From Bilifractor sp002394235 (GTDB taxonomy: Bacteria; Bacillota; Clostridia; Lachnospirales; Lachnospiraceae): a stretch of DNA of 64,000 nucleotides. Shown here in pieces: positions 17,371 through 25,227 of this stretch (the stretch's first letter is position 1; every line of letters starts with the position of its first letter). Location: contig NZ_JBQKGJ010000018.1 in assembly GCF_052118845.1 (NCBI RefSeq), forward strand, positions 8,794 to 72,793, written 5' to 3'. Under the pieces are notes generated by a model. It did no database searches. It was not told where the DNA came from and saw nothing but the letters and a program-made list of their open reading frames with translations. A program made the translations under genes and the position numbers.

Positions 17371-17489
17371 TCGACACAATTATCCCGTAATGTATAAGTC
17401 AGACAGCTGATAGACATACCGGCTGTCACATCTCCCCCCTCATTTAAAGAAAAGACGTCGAAGTGAGTCAGAGTCGCTTCGGCGTTTTT
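17371..17489 (+). ncRNA. Candidate small RNA or attenuated leader
   Basis: A possible promoter (TCGACA, 16 bp, TATAAG at 17393) is followed by a hairpin GACAGC/GGCTGTC, a C-rich single-stranded stretch (TCTCCCCCCTC) and a strong terminator: a 12-pair stem at 17455-17485 then TTTTTG. The predicted transcript is about 85 nt. C-rich loops that pair with Shine-Dalgarno sequences are common in Gram-positive regulatory RNAs. It ends 35 bp before the 144-aa gene. Confidence 0.4.
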
Positions 17490-17523
17490 GTGTTACAATT
17501 TAATTTATTAAAGGAGGAATACT

Positions 17524-17958
17524 ATGTCAAGATACCACCGGCGCAGACGCCGTTCTCATATATTCGGAAACGTTCTGCTCACACTTGTTCTGCTGCTCAT
17601 TGTCGCCGCTGCTGTTCTCTATGTGAACCGCAGCCACGTTCAGAAGCTGGCCGCGGACGCGATCACGGATAAACTCAGCGATACCATCACACAGCAGATC
17701 CTTGAGGCTGCCGGAAACACCCCGGACGCCTCTGCCGTTCAGCAGGCGATTGGCTCCATCTCCGATTCTGACAAGGAAGAGGCCGCACAGATTCTGCAGA
17801 ACCACTTGACGCCGTCCACCATTGCTGCCGCAGGCTCCTACATCCAGAACCGCGACTACAACGGGCTGATGCAGTACGCAAAAGAGAATCTCAGTACCGA
17901 AGAATATGACCGGCTTTCCGAACTCTACGAGAAGTACGCGTCCCAGCTTCCCGGCTGA
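17524..17958 (+). CDS. Small single-pass membrane protein, unknown function
   Basis: A 144-aa protein starting MSRYHRRRRRSHIFG, a very basic cytoplasmic start, then one membrane helix (about residues 15-33) and an outer alpha-helical domain rich in Ala, Gln, Ser and Asp. The tail (LSTEEYDRLSELYEKYASQLPG) is charged and amphipathic. AAAGGAGG precedes the ATG by 6 nt. No enzyme motif is visible. It is the first of three plus-strand genes encoding membrane or secreted products. Confidence 0.8.
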   Translation: MSRYHRRRRRSHIFGNVLLTLVLLLIVAAAVLYVNRSHVQKLAADAITDKLSDTITQQILEAAGNTPDASAVQQAIGSISDSDKEEAAQILQNHLTPSTIAAAGSYIQNRDYNGLMQYAKENLSTEEYDRLSELYEKYASQLPG

Positions 17959-18104
17959 CAGAGCAGTAAGAATCCCGCCTCATATTTCTTTCAAATTACC
18001 TTGTACAGGTCTGAAATTAACCTCCCTTTAACGCACATTTAGCTGTCCGGTGATAGATTCGCACAACACCTTACACTATCGTAAAGATAGCAGGAGGTGT
18101 TACT

Positions 18105-18302
18105 ATGAATGCGACTACGAATACCATTTCGAATACTTCAAATACAATTATAAACAGTACAGATACTACCACTGACACAATACGGAGGTTCCATATCTTC
18201 TCCTCCAAAAAGCTGTCCCCGCAGAAGAGAATATCAATTATGGTGCGTCTGTCCTGCCTCTCATTTCTGGTGGTACTGTTCACCATCATCTGGAATCTCT
18301 GA
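18105..18302 (+). CDS. 65-aa Thr/Asn-rich protein with C-terminal membrane helix
   Basis: The ATG has a strong AGGAGGTG at 5-7 nt. The first 25 residues are nearly all Asn, Thr, Ser and Ile; a basic segment (SSKKLSPQKR) and a hydrophobic helix (about 46-63) end the protein. I know no relatives. The ribosome binding site is the main reason to believe it is translated; the composition is unlike its neighbours. Confidence 0.55.
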   Translation: MNATTNTISNTSNTIINSTDTTTDTIRRFHIFSSKKLSPQKRISIMVRLSCLSFLVVLFTIIWNL

Positions 18303-18491
18303 CATTGTTCACAACATTTTCGCTTTTTCTCACGCCTCGTTTGTGCTAGAATTCTTTTCGTTAATGAATACTGACACTGATGAGAAGAAGGGTCTTTCGC
18401 GGAAGAAAGTCCTTCGATACAGCGCATCTTACGAAGGTCATGCATAAATCCTTCCATTCAGCACAGCTGAGGAAGGGAAAAGGCGAAAATT

Positions 18492-19937
18492 ATGAAAAAC
18501 AATTACCGAATCTTATCTTTACTACTAGTACCCGCTCTTGCCACGGCGATGCTTGCCGGATGCGGCTCCTCATCTTCCACCGAGGTCAGTGCCCAGACAC
18601 AGTTATCTCCCGCGGCAGTTGACGCGAATTCTGATGATACTGCAGCGGATGCGGATCTGGTCTCCGACGCAGACTGGTCCGTCGACTCCGCGGATACAAT
18701 TCTTGCTTCTATCCTGTCCTCAGATCTCACCGACAGCAATGTGGTCCTCGATGTTCCCGAGATTCTGCAGAATCCCGAGCTTCCCACCGGCTGCGAATCC
18801 GTTGCTCTTACAATCGCTCTGAATTCCCTTGGATGTGACCTTCAGAAAACAGAAATTGCCGATAATTATCTGGAATACGGCGACAATCTTGCTTACCAGT
18901 ACGCAGGTGATCCCCACACAGAAAGCGGAGCCGGCGTATTTGCGGGAGGGATTGTGAACGCCGCCGAGAAGTACATCAAGGAAAAAAATCTTGACATCGC
19001 GGCCATCAACACCTCGGGCACCTCTCTGTCCGATCTGTGCAAGGTCGTGGCGGCAGGCTATCCCGTCATCATCTGGGGCACGATGTATATGTCGGATCCC
19101 CTGATCACATCGCAGTCCTATGAATACGACGGATACACCTATACCTGGTATCAGAACGAGCACTGCATGGTTCTGGCCGGCTATGACCAGGATGCCGGAA
19201 CCGTCGTGATCAGCGATCCCCTCTCCGGAATTGTGGTCCGGGATGCCAACGCGTATGAATCCTATTTCAACGAAACCGGTATGTACTCCGTCGTTCTGAT
19301 GAACAAAAACGGCGTAAAGAAAACCGATCTGGACACTTCAAAATCGGACTCCGACAGCAAGGGTTCTTCCGGCTCCGACGCGCCCGACAATATCGACGAT
19401 ATTATCAGCAGCCGCCAAAATACCTCAGACTACTACTACAACCAGTATCAGTCCTATGGCAATCAGCCCGGAGGAACCTGGTATGAGACTTCTCCAGCTG
19501 TATCCGGGGGTACATCCACATACGATGGTTCTTCCTCATCCGGAGGATCCTCGAGTGGCTCTTCCGCGAATTCACAGAATGCTTCCGACTCCGGAAATCA
19601 GCAATCCTCCGGCAGCGGTGATTCAGGACAGGCAGCCTCTCCGTCCGGCGGTAATTCCGGAACGAATACAGGAACCGGAGACGGGGTTTCCGGCGAAACA
19701 GGCAGCGGTGTCACGGCAGGAACTGCAGGCAGTGCCGGAACTGACGGCGGTGCCACGGCAGGAGCAGGCAGCGGTGCCGCGGCAGAGACCGGCGGCGGTG
19801 CCTCTGCTGAGACCGGTGGCGGAGCTTCAGCAGGGACAGGCGCCACAGAAAGCACAGGCGGCGCAGATTATTCAGCGCCATCTCAGGATGCCTCCGCAGC
19901 CACCGGAAACGCAGCCGGCGGGGAGTCCGGTTCCTGA
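18492..19937 (+). CDS. C39-like cysteine peptidase lipoprotein with Gly/Ser tail
   Basis: The 481-aa protein has a signal peptide ending LAGC, so it should be lipid-anchored outside the cell. Residues about 85-265 form a papain-like C39-like domain (PF13529 type): the Cys in PELPTGCESVALTIALN, the His in NEHCMVLAGYD and the Asp in VVISDPLSG. From residue 290 on the chain is Ser/Gly/Asp/Ala-rich, with short GTGGGA-type repeats. The substrate is unknown; peptide or cell-wall cleavage is plausible. ATG follows AGGAAGGGAAAAGGCG. Confidence 0.82.
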   Translation: MKNNYRILSLLLVPALATAMLAGCGSSSSTEVSAQTQLSPAAVDANSDDTAADADLVSDADWSVDSADTILASILSSDLTDSNVVLDVPEILQNPELPTGCESVALTIALNSLGCDLQKTEIADNYLEYGDNLAYQYAGDPHTESGAGVFAGGIVNAAEKYIKEKNLDIAAINTSGTSLSDLCKVVAAGYPVIIWGTMYMSDPLITSQSYEYDGYTYTWYQNEHCMVLAGYDQDAGTVVISDPLSGIVVRDANAYESYFNETGMYSVVLMNKNGVKKTDLDTSKSDSDSKGSSGSDAPDNIDDIISSRQNTSDYYYNQYQSYGNQPGGTWYETSPAVSGGTSTYDGSSSSGGSSSGSSANSQNASDSGNQQSSGSGDSGQAASPSGGNSGTNTGTGDGVSGETGSGVTAGTAGSAGTDGGATAGAGSGAAAETGGGASAETGGGASAGTGATESTGGADYSAPSQDASAATGNAAGGESGS

Positions 19938-19959
19938 TTCCTCATCCTTCCTTTCCGTT

Positions 19960-20059
19960 ATATACAGTAAACGGCCATATGATAAGCCGTGTCACATTCG
20001 ATATATTGTGACACACACTGTATAAGCTGCGGATTGCTCCGTGCCCCGCACTTTCACAA
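19960..20059. mobile_element. Family A fragment, copy A2 (reverse)
   Basis: The reverse-oriented right arm (CATATGATAAGCCGTGTCACA) leads into ACTGTATAAGC at 20017 and about 40 bp of element interior (GCGGATTGCTCCGTGC), then stops. The left part is missing. Confidence 0.75.
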
Positions 20060-20083
20060 ACCTTGTTTATTTGCGGAAGTACC

Positions 20084-21610
20084 TCAATTCTTATTCTGCC
20101 CCTCCGTTAATTTTTCCTTGTTCTCCCCTGCTTCTTCCCGGCTCTGCTGCATCTCCAGAATCATCATGCTGAGCAGTAGATACATCCGGAGTTCCGGATC
20201 ATCCAGATCCTCCTTCAGGATGCTCTGAATCTTTCCCAGCCGGTAGGTGATGGTATTCCGATGGGCGTACATCTCGGTAGCGGTTCGCTGAATGGAGCGT
20301 TCACTTTCCAGAAATGTCTTCAGCGTGTCGTATGGCTCGGTTTTTCCCTTTCGCACCTTCTGCTCCCACAGGCGAACCACCGCCGGATGGCAGGCACAGA
20401 TCTTGTCCTGCATGGCCGGTGTCTCGATGATAAACCGGCTGGCATAGCTTCCAAACCGGAAGATGTGCCGGAGAAGCTCATCCTCCTCCATCAGTCTCTC
20501 ATCCCTTTTTCCTGCCTCCAGAGCGTACACGGCCTGCCTGTACAGGGACGGGATGTTCTCTATGCCGCGCACCTGCAGACTGAAGCTGCTGTACACGGAA
20601 TTCTGCTCGGTAAACGACACCAGAAAGGTCTGAAAGACGCGATCCCGATAGAGATTCCGGTTGGTCAGAATAATCACATACGGCGATTTCTGGAGCACAA
20701 AGCATCCCGAAAAATTATGCATGATCGCATGCTCGATGACGTTTCTGGCCTTTGTGGGATTCATCCCATTGTCCATTCCCTCCGGATCCAGCAGTGCAAT
20801 CTCAAAGTTCTCATCTTCACTCCAGCCAAAATGGGCGAGCTGACGCAGAACCTTCTCCTTATCCCCTGAATGTTCAAAAAGATAATCATACAGCGGATTC
20901 TCGGGCCTCACCTGATTCTGCATCGCGATGCCGATATACGGCTGAAGGATCTGCCCAAGCCTGTCCAGAAGCTGCACATCTCCCGCATTCACCGCGTGTC
21001 CGCGCTCGACGACGGAAATCCTTCCGCACTCTGTATTGCCGATATACAGTGCCTTGGAAATGCCGTGAAACGAATTCTCCACCTTCTGCTTCCAGTGAAA
21101 AACCGAACAGCTTTCCCGGTTCTCCGGCTCCAGATTCTCATACTCAATCTGATAGATACTGTTGAGAGATGAATAGCCGTAGCGCGCGATGTACTGCCAC
21201 TCGGAATCCATCGATTCCAGCCTGTCCACATGACTCATGGCCAGAACCTTGGTATTCCCGTCCTGTATCAGAATCGGATTCCGGAAGATAAACTCCGTCT
21301 GCTCGATGATGTCCCTGTAGTTCCCTTTGCGGACATCCTCCTCTACCCTGGCCTCCCAGTCCTGATAATAGTCAAATACGCCCTGAAGGATCTCAAACGC
21401 CTCCAGAACACTCAGATTATAGATCTGGATACGGTCCCCATCCTCGCCCTCATAGACGACATAATCCTTTTCCGCATACACATGCACACAGTTCGTTGCA
21501 TAAGCCAGCCGCGCGCTGCTCAGAATCGGCCTGGCATCCTTATGAATCTCTGTCCGGATATCCATAAGCGGTGCCAGACGGTTGGCAATCATCCACATAC
21601 TTAATTTCAT
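20084..21610 (-). CDS. PucR/CdaR-type transcription regulator
   Basis: The 508-aa protein ends with the PucR C-terminal helix-turn-helix: ERSIQRTATEMYAHRNTITY then RLGKIQSIL near residues 440-480. The middle has a GGDEF-like/CdaR domain (residues about 245-400). The N-terminal 200 residues are probably a sensor. Family members control purine, sugar-diacid or amino-acid catabolism, so a nitrogen link is possible but unproved. I start at MKLSMWMIANR (GGAG at 8 nt); the longer frame reads into a family A element. Confidence 0.85.
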   Translation of the reverse strand: MKLSMWMIANRLAPLMDIRTEIHKDARPILSSARLAYATNCVHVYAEKDYVVYEGEDGDRIQIYNLSVLEAFEILQGVFDYYQDWEARVEEDVRKGNYRDIIEQTEFIFRNPILIQDGNTKVLAMSHVDRLESMDSEWQYIARYGYSSLNSIYQIEYENLEPENRESCSVFHWKQKVENSFHGISKALYIGNTECGRISVVERGHAVNAGDVQLLDRLGQILQPYIGIAMQNQVRPENPLYDYLFEHSGDKEKVLRQLAHFGWSEDENFEIALLDPEGMDNGMNPTKARNVIEHAIMHNFSGCFVLQKSPYVIILTNRNLYRDRVFQTFLVSFTEQNSVYSSFSLQVRGIENIPSLYRQAVYALEAGKRDERLMEEDELLRHIFRFGSYASRFIIETPAMQDKICACHPAVVRLWEQKVRKGKTEPYDTLKTFLESERSIQRTATEMYAHRNTITYRLGKIQSILKEDLDDPELRMYLLLSMMILEMQQSREEAGENKEKLTEGQNKN

Positions 21611-21658
21611 TTTTTCTGCTCCATCTACGCCTCGCCCGCTTGCGCGGTATCTTGGCTG

Positions 21659-21752
21659 CTGTATAAGTTCTTCGAAAACACAGACCGCCAAAGTCGGTCA
21701 CCTGTAGAATTGCGGGGGTGCGAAGCACGGAGCAATCCATAGCTTATACAGT
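21659..21752. mobile_element. Family A element, short copy A3
   Basis: CTGTATAAG at 21659 pairs with CTTATACAG at 21752. Most of the interior is deleted; the middle carries CCGCCAAAGTCGGTCACCTG, also found in copy A12. Confidence 0.8.
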
Positions 21753-21820
21753 TACTTAGATTTTCTGTATTTTAATAGATAAAATATTACTCCCTTCTGG
21801 CATTTTGTGCAATGACGACC

Positions 21821-21850
21821 AATAGCGTGCCCCTTCGGACACGCTATTTT
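21821..21850. terminator. Stem-loop past the phosphodiesterase-like gene
   Basis: AATAGCGTG and CACGCTATT enclose a CCTTCGG loop. The T-run follows on the plus strand only, so its value as a minus-strand terminator is uncertain. Confidence 0.5.
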
Positions 21851-21861
21851 ATCTGTAAGTT

Positions 21862-22983
21862 TTATTTTTTTGTGCAAGCAATGAAGGGAACCGTCATCTC
21901 CTCTGCGGTCAGTCCCGCATAACTTCCGATCTTCTTCTTCTCCCGCTTCCTGTGCTTCCATCCGAGGCTCACGTCTCCGGCGGCAACCGCCAGATAGTCC
22001 CCGATGGCACCGTACGTCTTCTCTCCGGGGTGCCCGGATCCGAGCAGTCCTCTGTCCAGAACCTCTTCCCGGCTCAGGAGAAGAAAATCACTTCCGAACA
22101 GATCGCGGAAAACCTCCTCGAATTCCAGCTTCCTCCCCTGCCTGATATACAGGGCCGCCGCACGCGGCTCTACGGAAGGAGCTCTCTCCAGAAGTCCGGC
22201 AAGATGCGGGTAATCCTCCAGATAAATCCAGTGCGTATCGATCATTCCGTGATCCGAGGTGACAACCACCAGCGAATCTGACAGATCTCCGGAGAGCTTT
22301 TCGATCTCGCGGTTCAGAAACCGCATCCGGTTGTGTGCCTTTCCGGATGCGGCGCCGAAGGTATGCATCTCCAGATCCGGTTCATCCCAGAACAGACAGA
22401 TATATTTCTTCCCGGAACCCGAAGCGATTTTCCGGATCCGCTGCATCGCCTGACGGAAGCTCCAGACTCTTTCACCCTCGCGGTGTGAGAGAAAATGCGT
22501 CTCCACCAGGGAATCCGCCTCGCGAATCCTGTCTGATAATGGTCGATACGAAATATACTTCAGCGGAACATTATAGTTTGCTGCCTTCTTCCGCGTCCCC
22601 TGCACCCGATTGCAAAAAAGCGAGATGTTTCGATCCACCTCGGGAAAATAAAGGTCTTTTCCAAGCCACGAATGCTCCAGCGGCGATTTCCCGCTCTGCA
22701 GCGTGGCGCATGCCGCGGCTGTCGACGAAGGAAAAACTGCCGACAGATCACACACTTTATTTGCCCGAAGAAAATCCGTCTCCGACAGATGCCGGTTCAG
22801 ATTTGCGGTTCCCATTCCGGACAGAACAATCACAATCACGCGGTCCGCGCCCTGCCCCAGAAGCGAATCCATCTCCGGCAGTGTGGTATGTCCATAATCA
22901 CAGACTCCGTAATATTTCAGAACGGAAGCTGTCAATGCCAGAAGGCTCCTGTCATAATCCGGATATCTGATCTCGCTGCTCAT
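21862..22983 (-). CDS. Alkaline-phosphatase-superfamily phosphodiesterase/pyrophosphatase
   Basis: A 373-aa enzyme of the type I phosphodiesterase / nucleotide pyrophosphatase group (PF01663). Metal and nucleophile motifs are present: VLSGMG near residue 55, FPSSTAAA with the Thr nucleophile near 86, WDEPDLEMHTFG near 205, SDHGM near 245 and GHPGEKTYG near 320. No signal peptide or membrane helix is visible, so it seems cytoplasmic. The substrate could be a nucleotide, phosphonate or phospholipid headgroup. ATG follows GAGAGGAGCAGC. Confidence 0.85.
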   Translation of the reverse strand: MSSEIRYPDYDRSLLALTASVLKYYGVCDYGHTTLPEMDSLLGQGADRVIVIVLSGMGTANLNRHLSETDFLRANKVCDLSAVFPSSTAAACATLQSGKSPLEHSWLGKDLYFPEVDRNISLFCNRVQGTRKKAANYNVPLKYISYRPLSDRIREADSLVETHFLSHREGERVWSFRQAMQRIRKIASGSGKKYICLFWDEPDLEMHTFGAASGKAHNRMRFLNREIEKLSGDLSDSLVVVTSDHGMIDTHWIYLEDYPHLAGLLERAPSVEPRAAALYIRQGRKLEFEEVFRDLFGSDFLLLSREEVLDRGLLGSGHPGEKTYGAIGDYLAVAAGDVSLGWKHRKREKKKIGSYAGLTAEEMTVPFIACTKK

Positions 22984-23003
22984 GCTGCTCCTCTCAACCT
23001 GTT

Positions 23004-23250
23004 ACTGTATAAGTCCAGTCGCAATGTTCTTGGCCCACGGGAAGCTTGCTCACCAGTGGGCAAGAACATTAGCGACGACAACAGGTATGAGCATGGAGCG
23101 GTGCGAAGCAACGCGGGAATGCTCATACCTGTTAGCGGCACGGAAGCTGCGAAGCAGCGAAGTGACGCGGGGACTTATACAGTATGTGGCACGACTTATC
23201 GTATGATAGTTACTGTATAAGCTCTTCGAAAACGCAGACAGTAACTTTTC
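23004..23250. mobile_element. Family A element A4 plus the start of a second copy
   Basis: A full copy lies at 23004-23183 with perfect 13-bp ends ACTGTATAAGTCC/GGACTTATACAGT. Internal stems include AACAGGTATGAGCAT/ATGCTCATACCTGTT (15 bp). The right arm ATGTGGCACGACTTATCGTATG leads straight into another ACTGTATAAGCTC at 23212, truncated after about 35 bp. This shows the repeat unit: element, arm, next element. Confidence 0.88.
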
Positions 23251-23304
23251 CTGTTATTTTAACACGAAACCCTCTATACTTTTCATCTTTAGAGAAATAT
23301 AATA

Positions 23305-23329
23305 AATCCCCCGGCATGGCCGGGGGATT
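23305..23329 (-). terminator. Terminator of asnB
   Basis: An 11-bp perfect stem AATCCCCCGGC/GCCGGGGGATT with a 3-nt loop, followed on the minus strand by ATTTATTAT. Confidence 0.85.
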
Positions 23330-23387
23330 AGCTTGCTTTTTTCTCAGTTTTTCACAGCTTCCGTCATCATTGCCTTCCAGCTTCAGA

Positions 23388-23446
23388 TATTGCTGTTTTT
23401 ACATCTTCCGTTATTGCTGTTTTTACATTTTCAAATATTGCTGTTC
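23388..23446. repeat. Short tandem repeat at the asnB 3' end
   Basis: ATTGCTGTTTTTACAT-type units occur three times at about 26-27 bp spacing directly next to the asnB stop codon. Confidence 0.8.
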
Positions 23447-25033
23447 TCAGACACCGGAAGCGCCGTAGTTGGAAAGCACGCGGGCGGACGGGTCGTTGAC
23501 GTCACAGCCCTCCCACTCCTTGTTCGGCATCCAGTACGCCGGAATCAGCTGATCCTGATCCGGGTAGTACTTCTCAAAAATCTCGCGGTAGAGAAGCGAT
23601 TCTTTCGTAAATGGCTGCACATAGGTGTACTTCTGGATTTTTTCATGGAATTCCTCATCTGTGTAGCAGCTGTCCGCGTATTCAATGATATCGTTTCGAA
23701 GAGAATGTCCCACTGCGTCGGAGAATGCGGCCTTCTCACGCATCAGAATGCTGTGCGGGATGCACGCGTCCTTCTCAAAGGCGTGACGAAGAAGATACTT
23801 TCCGATTCCATAGGTGTTCATCTTTTTCTCCGGATCAATGTGCATCACGTAATCCACGAAATCCAGGTCACCGAACGGAACTCGCGCCTCCAGCGAGTTC
23901 ACGGAGATGCAGCGGTCTGCGCGGAGCACGTCGTAGACATTGATCTCCCGGATCCGCTTCTCGGCTTCTTTCTGGAACGCCTCCGCGTTCGGCGCAAAAT
24001 CCGTGTATTTGTATCCGAAGAGCTCATCGGATATCTCACCGGTCAGGATGACACGGATATCCGTATTCTCATGAATCCACTTGCACAGCAGATACATGCC
24101 GACGGAAGCGCGGACCGTGGTGATATCGTAGGTCCCGAGCGCCGCGATGACAGGATCCAGGGCATTGATGACGTCGTCTCTCGTGATGATGACCTCGTGA
24201 TGGTTGCTGTGGATATATTCCGCGACCTCTCTGGCATACTTCAGATCGATTGCGTCAATATCCATTCCGATGGCAAAAGTCTCGAGAGGCTTGTCCAGCA
24301 TCTTTGCGGCGATGCCGCAGACGAGCGACGAATCCAGGCCTCCGGAGAGAAGGAAGCCGACCGGTGTATCGGAATCCAGCCGTTTCCGGACTCCCTCGAC
24401 CAGCTTGTCATGGATGTTCGCGCTGATGGTCTCCGCGTCATCGTGGCTGTAATCCCCGCCGACATATGACGGATCATGATAGGTGTGGAACTCGCCGTCT
24501 TTATAGTAGGTGCCCGGAGGGAACGGATAAATCTTGTCGCACAGACCGATCAGGTTCTTCGGCTCAGAGGCGAACAGGATCACATGTCTGCTGTCATACC
24601 CGTAGTAAAGCGGACGGATGCCGATCGGATCCCTCGCGGCGATGTACTCGTCCGCGTCCGCGTCGTAGATCACCAGCGCAAACTCGGCATCCAGTTTGCG
24701 GAACATGGAGACGCCGTATTCCTTATAGAGCGGGAGAAGAATCTCACAGTCGCTGTCTGACCGGAAAGTATACCCCTTCCGGATCAGCTCTTCCTTCAGA
24801 GGACGAAATCCGTATATTTCTCCGTTGCATACGCAGTAATTGCCGTTCAGTTCAAAAGGCTGCATTCCTTCCGGTGTAAGACCCATGATGGCCAGACGAT
24901 TGAATCCGAGAAATCCCTTTTCTGTGTTGATCAGTCTGGAAGCATCGGGTCCGCGGGAGGTGGTTTTTCTCAGGGCTCTGGCAAGTGCTTCTTCCGATCC
25001 GCCTTCACTGCAATAAGCTAGTATACTGCACAT
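23447..25033 (-). CDS. asnB: Asparagine synthetase (glutamine-hydrolysing)
   Basis: AsnB makes asparagine from aspartate, ATP and glutamine. The N-terminal class II amidotransferase domain begins MCSILAY with the nucleophile Cys2, followed by RGPDAS and NGEIY. The synthetase half has the PP-loop LLSGGLDSSLV near residue 235 and the EVAEYIHSNHHEV segment. The 528 aa match the bacterial AsnB/AsnA-long class. ATG follows AGAGGATGAGATT. It lies downstream of gltB-gltD, on the same strand but separated by a strong terminator, so it is likely expressed separately. Confidence 0.95.
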   Translation of the reverse strand: MCSILAYCSEGGSEEALARALRKTTSRGPDASRLINTEKGFLGFNRLAIMGLTPEGMQPFELNGNYCVCNGEIYGFRPLKEELIRKGYTFRSDSDCEILLPLYKEYGVSMFRKLDAEFALVIYDADADEYIAARDPIGIRPLYYGYDSRHVILFASEPKNLIGLCDKIYPFPPGTYYKDGEFHTYHDPSYVGGDYSHDDAETISANIHDKLVEGVRKRLDSDTPVGFLLSGGLDSSLVCGIAAKMLDKPLETFAIGMDIDAIDLKYAREVAEYIHSNHHEVIITRDDVINALDPVIAALGTYDITTVRASVGMYLLCKWIHENTDIRVILTGEISDELFGYKYTDFAPNAEAFQKEAEKRIREINVYDVLRADRCISVNSLEARVPFGDLDFVDYVMHIDPEKKMNTYGIGKYLLRHAFEKDACIPHSILMREKAAFSDAVGHSLRNDIIEYADSCYTDEEFHEKIQKYTYVQPFTKESLLYREIFEKYYPDQDQLIPAYWMPNKEWEGCDVNDPSARVLSNYGASGV

Positions 25034-25098
25034 AATCTCATCCTCTTTCTTTCATAATGTAAACAGCGCCACATACGTATAAGATGTGGACTGCTGCG

Positions 25099-25178
25099 TG
25101 CTGTTCGCGTAAAAAAACAGGCAAAGATACTCTGTTGAAAGCATCTTTGCCTGTCATCAGTTTCCTATTCTATAAGAA
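25099..25178 (-). terminator. gltD terminator, module C copy 1
   Basis: On the minus strand CAGGCAAAGAT/ATCTTTGCCTG (25118-25153) is followed by seven T. The 25 bp before the hairpin (through CTATTCTATAAGAA) and a family B end (CTGTTCGCGTAA) after it recur at 33999-34080. Confidence 0.88.
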
Positions 25179-25227
25179 TAAGAGCCCTTTGAAAATACTT
25201 ATTTTTAAGCACAAACCGTGCGCATCT

